This document shows, one piece after another, positions 34,903 to 42,432 of a stretch of 64,000 nt of DNA. The stretch is from contig CALVWR010000002.1 of NCBI GenBank assembly GCA_944367565.1, forward strand, positions 62,001 to 126,000, given 5' to 3'. Every line of letters starts with the position of its first letter. Position 1 is the first letter of the stretch. The notes under the pieces were generated by a model. It did no database searches. It worked only from the letters and a program-made list of their open reading frames with translations, and was not told the DNA's origin. Position numbers and translations under genes: made by a program. Source of the DNA: an uncultured Clostridia bacterium. GTDB lineage: Bacteria; Bacillota; Clostridia; Christensenellales; Borkfalkiaceae.

Positions 34903-35046
34903 ATGAACAAAAACAAATCGATCAGATGCGACGTGACGAAGTGTCGGCACAATGCCGACGGATGCAACTGCTGTCTTGACAGCATTGAAGTTACCTGCGG
35001 ATGCAACGAACATCAGACCTGTTGCGGAAGTTTTTGCGAAAAGTAA
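34903..35046 (+). CDS. DUF1540 cysteine-rich mini-protein
   Basis: 47 residues with ten cysteines (begins MNKNKSIRCDVTKCRHNADG), matching the CxVxxCxxNxxxxCxAxxIxV-like pattern of DUF1540, a small family of Clostridia thought to bind metal; some members are found in spores. A strong AAGGAGAG precedes the ATG at 34903, and a strong terminator starts 5 nt after the stop. Too short for many gene callers. Confidence 0.85.
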   Translation: MNKNKSIRCDVTKCRHNADGCNCCLDSIEVTCGCNEHQTCCGSFCEK

Positions 35047-35050
35047 TCTT

Positions 35051-35090
35051 AAAAAGCCGCTCCGGAAATCCGTTCCGGAGCGGCTTTTTT
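35051..35090 (+). terminator. Terminator after the DUF1540 gene
   Basis: 17-bp stem (35051-35067 with 35073-35089) ending in TTTTTT. Confidence 0.9.
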
Positions 35091-35106
35091 GCAGAGCATG
35101 GCGTAT

Positions 35107-36504
35107 TCAGATTTTTCGGAAGTTTTTACAGTGATCGAATAAGATCGGTTCCTTTACCGGCGCCAGAATCGCGTTGAAACGTTCAGGTCCGATCGCGTCT
35201 TTCAGTGCGGCAAGATCGGACGGGGTATATTCGGAAAGATCGAAGTCCCCGATGTGAATGTCCGCATTGTCAAACGTCACGTTGTCGGCGTTTTTCAGAA
35301 CAAAACGGTAGGGCAGGGAATACGCGTGGGTGATCATCGCGTCGTAACCGTCGCCCCACGCTTTGGGTTTGGGCTCGATCTCAAAGATGCAGTTTTTTAC
35401 CGTTACGCCGTCGATTCTTCCGTTTTTTTCGGCATAAAAATATCCCGCGCCGTTGCCGCGGAAACGAAAATTTTCCACCTTTATGTTTGAAATCACACCT
35501 TCGTTCGCCGTAAAGCACAGGGCGGTTCCGGGAAAAGTCTGTTCCATGACGTTGTTTTGAAACGTCACGTCGGAGATGTCGCCGTCGCAGGCGTTGATGA
35601 GCAACGCGGCGCAGCCTTCGCGGATCCGGCAGTTTTCGATGCGGATGTTTTTTACATACGCACCCGTATCCCTGCCGTAGATCACGTCGAGATCCAGACC
35701 GGAATAGACGCGCACCGCATGGATGGATGTTTCGAGTACGCAGTGTTCCACCGTAATGTTTTCGCACGGCTTGCCGTAGGCGCAGTCGACGGCGATACAG
35801 TCGTCGCCGCAGTAAAAATCGCCGTTTTTCACGAGCACGTCCTTGCAGGATGAAAAATGCAGTCCGTCGGCGCAGGGCTGGTCATAATCGTTGCGGACGG
35901 TCAGCCGGTCGAAGAGCATCGATTCGCAGTGCAGAAACCAGCCGGAAAAACAAGGCGCCTTCTCCACGCGAAGCCCTTCGATCTTCACGTCCCTGCAGTT
36001 TTTGAACAGCATCATTTTCGGACGGGGGCGGATCGGTCTGCGCCAGGAAGACGGCTGTCGGAAATATTCCGGCGCAAAAATGGAGTTCTCGTCGGTGATC
36101 ACGCTTGCAATAGGTTCTTCGCGGCAGTACGATCTGTCGTCCGCGACGAGCGTGCCGCCGAAAATGCGGATCTCTTCCGAACGATTGGCGTAAAGAAGTC
36201 CGTATTGCGCCGTGCCTTCCTCCGGGAAAAAATACGGGCTGGGATGCCGGTCATGACGGCTGTCTTCGTCGTAATCGGCGGCAAAATAATCGGCTTCGTC
36301 GGGCGAAGCAAGCAGCCGCGCGCCCGCTGCGAAATACAGCGTGGTTTTGCTTTGAATCTTCAGCGATCCCGTCAGATACGTCCCTGCCGGAAAGAAAATC
36401 GTTCCTCCGTTTTGCAACGCGGCGCGAAGCGGAGCGGTGTCCTTGCTCACCCCGTCTCCCTGAGCGCCGAAATCTTTAACATTCAGCATAAAAAATTCCG
36501 CCAT
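35107..36504 (-). CDS. GH28-family polygalacturonase-like glycoside hydrolase
   Basis: 465 residues, or 460 if started at the internal ATG 36489 (MLNVKDFGAQGDG). Right-handed parallel beta-helix with the pectate-lyase-3 start FGAQGDGVSKDTAPLRAAL. GH28 catalytic landmarks: QPCADGLHF (in place of NTDG) near residue 220 and CGDDCIAVD near 237; the usual GHG and RIK motifs are altered. Hydrolyses galacturonate- or rhamnogalacturonan-type linkages. No signal peptide, so it acts on imported pectin oligomers, in line with GH78/GH106 elsewhere in the window. Confidence 0.85.
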   Translation of the reverse strand: MAEFFMLNVKDFGAQGDGVSKDTAPLRAALQNGGTIFFPAGTYLTGSLKIQSKTTLYFAAGARLLASPDEADYFAADYDEDSRHDRHPSPYFFPEEGTAQYGLLYANRSEEIRIFGGTLVADDRSYCREEPIASVITDENSIFAPEYFRQPSSWRRPIRPRPKMMLFKNCRDVKIEGLRVEKAPCFSGWFLHCESMLFDRLTVRNDYDQPCADGLHFSSCKDVLVKNGDFYCGDDCIAVDCAYGKPCENITVEHCVLETSIHAVRVYSGLDLDVIYGRDTGAYVKNIRIENCRIREGCAALLINACDGDISDVTFQNNVMEQTFPGTALCFTANEGVISNIKVENFRFRGNGAGYFYAEKNGRIDGVTVKNCIFEIEPKPKAWGDGYDAMITHAYSLPYRFVLKNADNVTFDNADIHIGDFDLSEYTPSDLAALKDAIGPERFNAILAPVKEPILFDHCKNFRKI

Positions 36505-36516
36505 TTATTTTTTTAC

Positions 36517-36545
36517 AGTGTAACACAGCTCAATTTTGCAGTCAA
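36517..36545 (-). promoter_or_regulatory. Promoter of the GH28 gene
   Basis: Minus-strand -35 TTGACT (36540-36545), 17-bp spacer, -10 TACACT (36517-36522). The leader before ATG 36504 would be only about 6 nt. Confidence 0.7.
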
Positions 36546-36571
36546 CGAAAAAGAAAATTTTTTTTGTTTAA

Positions 36572-36602
36572 CGTATAAATGAAGGAATATGCGTCAATAA
36601 AA
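36572..36602 (+). promoter_or_regulatory. Forespore sigma-F/G-like promoter of spoIIR-sleB-ypeB
   Basis: CGTATA (36572-36577), 17-bp spacer, CAATAAAA (36595-36602), one mismatch from the sigma-G consensus (YGHATR, CAHWHTAH). No sigma-A promoter is visible here. Confidence 0.5.
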
Positions 36603-36622
36603 GAGCGTGAGGAGAAGGGAAC

Positions 36623-37162
36623 ATGAAGAAAATCTGCATAATTTTAATGGTCTTTGCCATAATAGCATTAGGTGCGGTCGCGGCGTTCGGAAAGGAAGAG
36701 ACGTACACGGAATATCTCAGGATACATATCCGCGCGGATTCCAACGAGGAGGAAGCGCAGGCGGTCAAATACGGAGTGAAAGCGGCGATCGTCGAATATC
36801 TCACGCCGTATCTTGCGGAGTGCCGCACGAAGGACGCCGCGGAAAAGATGCTGAAGGCGCATCTCGGCGAGATCGAACGTAAAGCCGACGACGTACTGAA
36901 GAAAAACGGATTTGCTTATCGGTCGCGTGCAAGCGTAAGAAACGAGGAGTTTCCCACGCGGATATATGAAGATCTCACGCTGGAACAGGGATTTTACGAC
37001 GCGCTCATCATCGAGCTCGGATCGGGAAAAGGAGATAACTGGTGGTGTGTGGTATACCCGCCGCTTTGTTTTACGTCAGGTGAATGCGGGATCGTATACA
37101 GAAGCAAGATTTTGGAAATGATAGAAAATTTCAGAAAAGAAAGACAAACGGAGGAAAAATGA
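36623..37162 (+). CDS. spoIIR: Stage II sporulation protein R
   Basis: 179 residues. N-terminal signal/anchor (residues 3-22), then YLRIHIRADSNEEEAQAVKYGVKAAIVEYL and the family hallmark NWWCVVYPPLCFTSG at about 137-151. SpoIIR is secreted by the forespore and triggers pro-sigma-E processing by SpoIIGA. RBS GAGGAGAAGG. ATGA overlap with sleB. Co-transcription of spoIIR with sleB-ypeB couples an early and a late forespore function, which is unusual relative to Bacillus. Confidence 0.95.
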   Translation: MKKICIILMVFAIIALGAVAAFGKEETYTEYLRIHIRADSNEEEAQAVKYGVKAAIVEYLTPYLAECRTKDAAEKMLKAHLGEIERKADDVLKKNGFAYRSRASVRNEEFPTRIYEDLTLEQGFYDALIIELGSGKGDNWWCVVYPPLCFTSGECGIVYRSKILEMIENFRKERQTEEK

Positions 37163-37860
37163 AAAGAGGAATCAGGATCGCCGCGGTGATCGTAACGGTA
37201 TTTTCGTTGGGAATTGCGCTGGCAGGAATAACGGGAACGGTGTCGGATACGCCGACGACGGTTTACGCGGCAGTATTGCAGCAGGGGAGCAGAGGAAACG
37301 ACGTCACCACGTTGCAGAAAAAATTGAAGAACTGGGGGTATTACAGCGGATCGGTGGACGGAATCTTCGGGACGAAGACGAAGGAAGCCGTAAAATATTT
37401 TCAGAGGAAAAACGGACTTACGGTCGACGGAATCGTGGGGAAGAATACGCTGGCGGCGCTGGGAATGAGTCTCAGCGGATCGACGGGAACGAGTGCGGCG
37501 GGATATTCCGACGCAGACGTGGCATTGCTTGCGCGGCTGATTCATGCGGAAGCGCGGGGGGAAAGTTATACGGGACAGGTAGCGGTCGGCGCGGTGGTGC
37601 TGAACCGAGTAAGAAGTTCTTCGTTTCCCAATACGATCGCGGGAGTGATCTATCAGCCGTATGCGTTTACGGCGGTGAACGACGGACAGATCAATCTTGC
37701 GCCCGACGACACGGCGCGGAAGGCGGCGTTTGCGGCGATGAACGGATGGGATCCGAGTTACGGAGCGTTATATTATTATAATCCGGCAGTGGCGACCAGC
37801 CAGTGGATCTTTTCGAGAAAGACGACGGTGGTCATAGGCGACCACGTGTTTGCGGTTTAA
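37159..37860 (+). CDS. sleB: Spore cortex-lytic enzyme SleB
   Basis: 233 residues from ATG 37159 (GGAGGA upstream). Signal peptide 1-37, peptidoglycan-binding domain 42-100 (GSRGNDVTTLQKKLKNWGYY, KEAVKYFQRKNGL), then the SleB hydrolase domain with LLARLIHAEARGESYTGQVA (catalytic Glu) and ALYYYNPAVATSQWIF. A lytic transglycosylase that degrades muramic-lactam cortex at germination. Followed 12 nt later by its stabilising partner ypeB. Confidence 0.96.
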   Translation: MKRGIRIAAVIVTVFSLGIALAGITGTVSDTPTTVYAAVLQQGSRGNDVTTLQKKLKNWGYYSGSVDGIFGTKTKEAVKYFQRKNGLTVDGIVGKNTLAALGMSLSGSTGTSAAGYSDADVALLARLIHAEARGESYTGQVAVGAVVLNRVRSSSFPNTIAGVIYQPYAFTAVNDGQINLAPDDTARKAAFAAMNGWDPSYGALYYYNPAVATSQWIFSRKTTVVIGDHVFAV

Positions 37861-37872
37861 CGGAGGAAGAGA

Positions 37873-39564
37873 ATGGAAGAAAAGAAAAACAGTGCGGTGA
37901 TGAAGGCGGAAAAGGCCGCAGATCCGAGAGAAAGCGCGGCGGAGCGCATGGAGAAAGAACGGGACGAGCGGCGCGCGGCGCAGGAAAGGCAGAATGCGGA
38001 CGCGCGTATTGCGCGGGCGAAAGCGAAACTTGAGCAAAAGGAAGAAAAAAAGCGGCGGAAGGCGCAGGCGCGGCGCGCGGCGGAGGCCAAAAAAGCGAAA
38101 AAGAAGGCCGAAGCGCTGCGCGTCGAGCGGGAAAAAGAGGAGCGGCGCGCGGCGTACTACCGCGAACGTCGCGAAGAACGGCGCCGCATGGCGGAGCAGA
38201 AGGAGGAGCGAGCGAAAGAACGGCAGAAAAGACGCGATCGGCGCAGCAGACAGGGCGTCGGGGGCTGGCTGGCGGCGGTGATCTCGCTGGGCGTTACGGT
38301 GCTGGTGCTTTCATCGGTGCTGGCGATGAATATTCTGATGCCCTCGACCAACGACAAGGCGCTTTCGGCAATGTATGAAAAATCGTACTACGATACGCTG
38401 ACCTATGTGAACAACATGGACAACAGCCTTGCAAAGTCGCTGGCGACGAAGGACGGGGGTGCGTTGCAGGAATATTTTACCGATCTCGCGGTGCAGAGCG
38501 AACTTGCGGAGAACGACATCAACCGCCTGCCGCTTCGCGACGAGGCGAAATATTACACCACGAAACTGATCAATCAGATCGGCGATTTTTCTAAGTATCT
38601 CAACAAAAAACTCATCGACGGCGAAACGCTGAGCGAGGCGGATACCGAAGGACTGCGGCAGCTTTACGAAGCCAACAGACAGCTGAGAGAAAGCCTTGCG
38701 GAGATTACCGCAAACATGGGGGCGAACTACGATTTTTCAAAACTGGAAAAGGATGAGGACGTTCTGAGCGGCATGGAAGAGTTGCAGAATCTTTCGGCGG
38801 AATATCCGGAACTCATTTACGACGGACCGTTTTCCGACGGACAGCCGAAGGATAAGATCAAAGGTCTGACGGGCGAGGAAATCACGGCGGAAGAAGCGAA
38901 AGCGCGGTTCGTGGCGATCTTCAACGAATACGGGATCACCGAAATCGAAGAACAAGGGGAAACGAGCGGACTGTTCGACTGTTACAACTTTACGGCAAAA
39001 AGCGAAGGGACGCGGCTTTTTGCGCAGATCAGCAAGATCGGCGGACATTTGATCTTGTTCGACTGTTTCAGCGACTGTACAACCGTCAATTACGACGGCG
39101 AAGATCTGATTCCCGTCGGCAAGGCGTTTCTGGAAAGTCTCGGACTTGAAAATATGACCTGCGTGTGGGCGAGCAGTTCGCGTGCGGTGACGAGTCTGAA
39201 CTTCGCGTATGAAGAAAACGGGATCATCGTATATTCCGATCTGATCAAGCTGACCGTTTGTCAGGAAACGGGCAAGGTGACGGGAATGGAAGCGGCGCCG
39301 TATTATACGAACCACGTTGCAAGGCAGATGCCGAAAGCGAAACTTTCCGCAAAGGAAGCGGCAAAACAGGTTTCTTCTTCTCTCACCGTCACGGGTACGC
39401 GCCTGGCGTATATTCCGAAAAGCGAAAACAGAGAATGTCTCGCGTATGAATTCAGAGCGGAAAAGGACGGAGAAATTTATTATGTATATATCGACGCAAT
39501 CACGGGACGGCAGGCGGAAATGTTCCGCGTGATCGATACCGGCGAAGGCGTCATGCTGTTGTAA
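37873..39564 (+). CDS. ypeB: Germination protein YpeB with long charged N-terminal extension
   Basis: 563 residues, about 110 more than typical YpeB. Residues 1-128 are almost entirely K/R/E/A (for example KAKLEQKEEKKRRKAQARR), a predicted single alpha-helix or coiled coil in the cytoplasm. A membrane helix spans 131-153, and the YpeB/PepSY body follows (ALSAMYEKSYYDTLTYVNNMDNSLAKSL; C-terminal CLAYEFRAEKDGEIYYVYIDA). YpeB is required for SleB assembly in the spore. Same operon as sleB. Confidence 0.93.
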   Translation: MEEKKNSAVMKAEKAADPRESAAERMEKERDERRAAQERQNADARIARAKAKLEQKEEKKRRKAQARRAAEAKKAKKKAEALRVEREKEERRAAYYRERREERRRMAEQKEERAKERQKRRDRRSRQGVGGWLAAVISLGVTVLVLSSVLAMNILMPSTNDKALSAMYEKSYYDTLTYVNNMDNSLAKSLATKDGGALQEYFTDLAVQSELAENDINRLPLRDEAKYYTTKLINQIGDFSKYLNKKLIDGETLSEADTEGLRQLYEANRQLRESLAEITANMGANYDFSKLEKDEDVLSGMEELQNLSAEYPELIYDGPFSDGQPKDKIKGLTGEEITAEEAKARFVAIFNEYGITEIEEQGETSGLFDCYNFTAKSEGTRLFAQISKIGGHLILFDCFSDCTTVNYDGEDLIPVGKAFLESLGLENMTCVWASSSRAVTSLNFAYEENGIIVYSDLIKLTVCQETGKVTGMEAAPYYTNHVARQMPKAKLSAKEAAKQVSSSLTVTGTRLAYIPKSENRECLAYEFRAEKDGEIYYVYIDAITGRQAEMFRVIDTGEGVMLL

Positions 39565-39660
39565 TATGAATGAACGATTGGTAAATTTTTCTGATAAGCG
39601 TAAAGATTCAAGCGATTCACTTAAATGAGGAATTGTCCAAATAGTGTAATTTACTCAAAC

Positions 39661-39702
39661 AATCCAAAAGGCGCGGCTGATTGCAGCCGCGCCTTTTGGA
39701 TT
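39661..39702. terminator. Perfect 19-bp hairpin between convergent genes
   Basis: Arms 39661-39679 and 39684-39702, loop 4 nt; it overlaps the stop codon of the PH-domain gene. The rest of 39565-39660 shows nothing. Confidence 0.7.
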
Positions 39703-40187
39703 CAATTCGTCAGCAATGTGCTGAGATTTTCGGTGTTGACATATTGCTGTAAGAATTCTTTCAGCTTGTCGGGTTGTTTGATTCCGTTCAGCCAAAGATC
39801 TCTCTTGCCCACAAGGTCTACGTGCACGTTTCCGTAACCGAAGATTCTGCCGAAAAAAGTCTGACTTACGTCCACGCCGACTACGTTTGTCAGCAAAGTC
39901 TGGCGATCGTATTTGTTGAAAATACCGCCGTGTTCGGTGATCTTTGTCCCATCGATCGTCAACGTGTACGACTTGATGCTGAAAATCTTAAAAATAAGTA
40001 TGATCAGCGGGATAATAAGTATAAGTACGGAGAAGATGATATAGAGAATCAATCCGCCTCCCATTCTGCCTCCCATTGTTCCGAGTACGTATATGATCAG
40101 CAGGATAATAAGTACGGAGAAGATGATCAAGAGAATCAATCCGCCTCCCATTGTTCCGAGTACGCTTTTTTTTGCAGAAAACTTCAT
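39702..40187 (-). CDS. PH-domain (YdbT-like) membrane protein with duplicated helix
   Basis: 161 residues. Two hydrophobic stretches with near-identical sequence (VLGTMGGGLILLIIFSVLI and GGRMGGGLILYIIFSVLI) come from a tandem duplication. The C-terminal bacterial PH-like domain (SYTLTIDGTKITEHGGIFNKYDRQTLLTNVVGVDVSQ) follows. Such bPH2 proteins are membrane-associated with unknown ligand. GGAGG precedes ATG 40187. Divergent from an Xre gene (module 3), whose palindrome fills the promoter spacer. Confidence 0.82.
   Translation of the reverse strand: MKFSAKKSVLGTMGGGLILLIIFSVLIILLIIYVLGTMGGRMGGGLILYIIFSVLILIIPLIILIFKIFSIKSYTLTIDGTKITEHGGIFNKYDRQTLLTNVVGVDVSQTFFGRIFGYGNVHVDLVGKRDLWLNGIKQPDKLKEFLQQYVNTENLSTLLTN
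39999..40164 (-). repeat. Intragenic tandem duplication in the PH-domain gene
   Basis: Copy at 40092-40164 (73 bp) and a copy at 39999-40089 (91 bp) that differs mainly by in-frame insertions of 6 and 12 bp, the latter itself a duplication of CTGCCTCCCATT type. Confidence 0.85.
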
Positions 40188-40214
40188 CGATAAACCTCCA
40201 AATTATATACTATC

Positions 40215-40266
40215 ATTATATTCACGAAAAACGTGATTGTCAAGCAAAAATCATGAATTTCGTGAT
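40215..40266. promoter_or_regulatory. Operators and PH-gene promoter (module 3)
   Basis: Palindrome TTCACGAAAAACGTGAT (40221-40237) exactly fills the 17-bp spacer between -35 TTGACA (40238-40243) and -10 TATAAT (40215-40220) on the minus strand. A second copy, ATCATGAATTTCGTGAT (40250-40266), is centred 29 bp away. Confidence 0.82.
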
Positions 40267-40344
40267 ATTTTACAATTGCTGAAACGCGGTCGTTTGCGCG
40301 GCGGTTTTACGAGGTTGGGGAATATTCAGATCGGACGTGGTAGC

Positions 40345-40551
40345 ATGAAGGTTTTCGGAGAAAGGCTGGCGGAATTAAGAAGAGAAAAGCACGTTACGCA
40401 AAAGCAGTTGGGGGAGTTTCTGTGCGTCAGCGGCAACACGGTGCACGCATGGGAATCCGATAAACAAGAGCCGTCTTTGACGGCGCTGGTGGCGTTGGCG
40501 GATTATTTCGATATATCGCTTGATTATCTTTTGGGAAGAGAAGAATATTAA
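40345..40551 (+). CDS. Xre-family helix-turn-helix regulator (module 3)
   Basis: 68 residues from ATG 40345; a longer in-frame extension to 40237 would run through the operators and lacks an RBS. HTH: ERLAELRREKHVTQKQLGEFLCVSGNTVHAWESDKQEP, tail ADYFDISLDYLLGREEY, very similar in layout to the module 2 regulator. Presumed repressor of the divergent PH-domain gene. Confidence 0.87.
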   Translation: MKVFGERLAELRREKHVTQKQLGEFLCVSGNTVHAWESDKQEPSLTALVALADYFDISLDYLLGREEY

Positions 40552-40596
40552 AACTTTACGGCGCGGATAGAAAATTAAAAAAAGCGCGTAAAATAA

Positions 40597-40625
40597 TTGA
40601 CAAAGCGGTTTCGTTATGGTAAAGT
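40597..40625 (+). promoter_or_regulatory. Promoter of the Trp T-box operon
   Basis: TTGACA (40597-40602), 17-bp spacer, TAAAGT (40620-40625). Confidence 0.8.
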
Positions 40626-40631
40626 AAAGAA

Positions 40632-40888
40632 AAAAGAGAGCAAACCTGCGAGACGGGGGAGTACCTTAAACAAATGCTTTCAGAGAGCTTCGGGGCGGTG
40701 GAACGGAGCAGCGGCGTTTAAGCGAATGGGCCGTTGAGGGCGGCGCGAAACGAAAAGGAGTAGCGTGCGACGTAACTCTGCGTTAAAGGGAGCCGTATGA
40801 TAGTACGGACTGAGGCGGAAATACGATCCGCGAATTTGGGTGGCAACACGGTAAAAAATCGTCCCAAACGGTTTTTACCGTGTTTTTT
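40632..40888 (+). promoter_or_regulatory. T-box riboswitch, tryptophan specifier
   Basis: Stem I elements CAGAGAGC and GGTGGAA (40681-40702) precede GAATGGG, with candidate specifier codon TGG at 40727-40729. The T-box GGGTGGCAACACGG is at 40838-40851; its TGGC would pair with a tRNA ending GCCA, as tRNA-Trp does. The terminator (ACACGGTAAAAA with 40872-40883, then T6) competes with the antiterminator. Uncharged tRNA-Trp should switch on the downstream TrpB-like gene. Confidence 0.85.
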
Positions 40889-40910
40889 GTTTGTTTCGGA
40901 GGAAAAGAAG

Positions 40911-40964
40911 ATGTTCGTTTTGGATTTTCGATGGCGCGGGAGGAGGTTCGTCGCACATTCATAA
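40911..40964 (+). CDS. Possible 17-residue leader peptide
   Basis: ATG at 40911 directly after GGAGGAAAAGAAG and just past the T-box terminator, stop at 40962. It contains one Trp codon (residue 8). It would be translated whenever the T-box reads through. It may be a leftover initiation site or a second control element. Confidence 0.3.
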   Translation: MFVLDFRWRGRRFVAHS

Positions 40965-40995
40965 AACCAAAATTATAAAAAGGAGAAAAAAGAAA

Positions 40996-42387
40996 ATGAT
41001 CAACAATAAAAAAATACCGACAAAAATTTATCTGAGCGAAGAGGAAATGCCCAAGGCGTGGATGAATCTGCGCGCGGCGATGAAGGAAAAACACGAACCG
41101 TTTCTGAACCCCGCGACGCTGAAACCCTGTACGGCGGAAGAACTTTCTCACGTGTTCTGTCCGGACGTGGTGGCGCAGGAGCTCGATCAGGAAAATCTGT
41201 TCATACCCATTCCGCAGGAGATCCGCGAATTTTACAAGATGTACCGTCCCTCGCCGCTGACGAGAGCGTATTTTCTGGAAAAACTGCTCGATACGCCCGC
41301 GGAGATCTATTACAAATATGAAGGCAACAACACATCGGGATCGCACAAGCTCAACAGTGCGGTCGCGCAGGCATATTACGCGAAGCAGGCGGGCTTGAAA
41401 TCGGTCACCACCGAAACGGGTGCGGGACAGTGGGGTACGGCGCTATCCATGGCGTGTTCCTTCTTCGGACTCGATCTGACGGTCTACATGGTGAAAGTGA
41501 GTTATGAGCAGAAACCTTTCCGCCGCGAGGTGATGCGTACCTATGGTGCGAACGTCATTCCTTCCCCGTCGAATACGACGGAAGTCGGCAGAAAGATCCT
41601 CGCCGAATTCCCCGAAACGGGCGGATCGCTCGGATGCGCCATCAGCGAAGCGGTGGAAAAAGCGATGCAGACGCCCGATTGCCGTTATCTGCTCGGCAGC
41701 GTGCTCGATCATGTGCTGCTGCATCAGTCGGTCATCGGTCTGGAAAGCAAGATCGCCATGGATAAGTACGGGATCCGTCCCGACGTCGTCATCGGTTGCG
41801 CGGGCGGCGGCAGTAACCTCGGCGGGCTGATCGCACCCTTTATGGTGGATAAGATCAACGGCAAGAACAACATCGATTTCATCGCGGTAGAGCCGGCGTC
41901 TTGTCCGTCGCTGACCCGCGGCAAATACGCTTACGATTTCTGCGATACCGGGAAGACGACGCCCCTTGCGCGGATGTACACGCTGGGAAGCGGATTCATG
42001 CCGAGTCCCAACCATGCGGGCGGATTGAGATATCACGGCATGAGCCCCGTCGTTTCCAAACTGTATCACGACGGGTATATGCGTGCGGTTTCCGTAGAGC
42101 AGACGGAAGTTTTCAAGGCGGCGGAAATGTTTGCGCGCGTGGAAGGAACGCTTCCCGCTCCGGAATCGGCGCACGCCATCAAAGCGGCGATCGACGAAGC
42201 GCTCAAATGCAAAAAGACCGGCGAAAAGAAGGTTATTTTGTTCGGTCTTACGGGAACGGGATATTTCGATATGACGGCATACGGCGCGTATAACGACGGC
42301 AAAATGCGCGACTATATCCCCACGGACGAAGATCTGGCGAAGGGATTTGCGTCCCTGCCCGACATTCCGCAGAACAAGGGGATCTGA
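40996..42387 (+). CDS. TrpB2-type tryptophan synthase beta chain-like enzyme
   Basis: 463 residues from ATG 40996 (AGGAG upstream). PLP enzyme with Schiff-base lysine in NNTSGSHKLNSA (residue about 117) and phosphate loop CAGGGSNLGG. The long N-terminus (PTKIYLSEEEMPKAWMNLRA) and the GSGFMPSPNHAGGLRYHGM region place it in the TrpB2 subgroup, which works without TrpA or as an indole-salvage tryptophan synthase. No other trp gene is near; Trp T-box control supports tryptophan production from indole and serine. Confidence 0.92.
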   Translation: MINNKKIPTKIYLSEEEMPKAWMNLRAAMKEKHEPFLNPATLKPCTAEELSHVFCPDVVAQELDQENLFIPIPQEIREFYKMYRPSPLTRAYFLEKLLDTPAEIYYKYEGNNTSGSHKLNSAVAQAYYAKQAGLKSVTTETGAGQWGTALSMACSFFGLDLTVYMVKVSYEQKPFRREVMRTYGANVIPSPSNTTEVGRKILAEFPETGGSLGCAISEAVEKAMQTPDCRYLLGSVLDHVLLHQSVIGLESKIAMDKYGIRPDVVIGCAGGGSNLGGLIAPFMVDKINGKNNIDFIAVEPASCPSLTRGKYAYDFCDTGKTTPLARMYTLGSGFMPSPNHAGGLRYHGMSPVVSKLYHDGYMRAVSVEQTEVFKAAEMFARVEGTLPAPESAHAIKAAIDEALKCKKTGEKKVILFGLTGTGYFDMTAYGAYNDGKMRDYIPTDEDLAKGFASLPDIPQNKGI

Positions 42388-42432
42388 TGAAAAAAGCGAG
42401 CCGCGGCGGGGACTGCCCGCAAGGGAGAAGAA

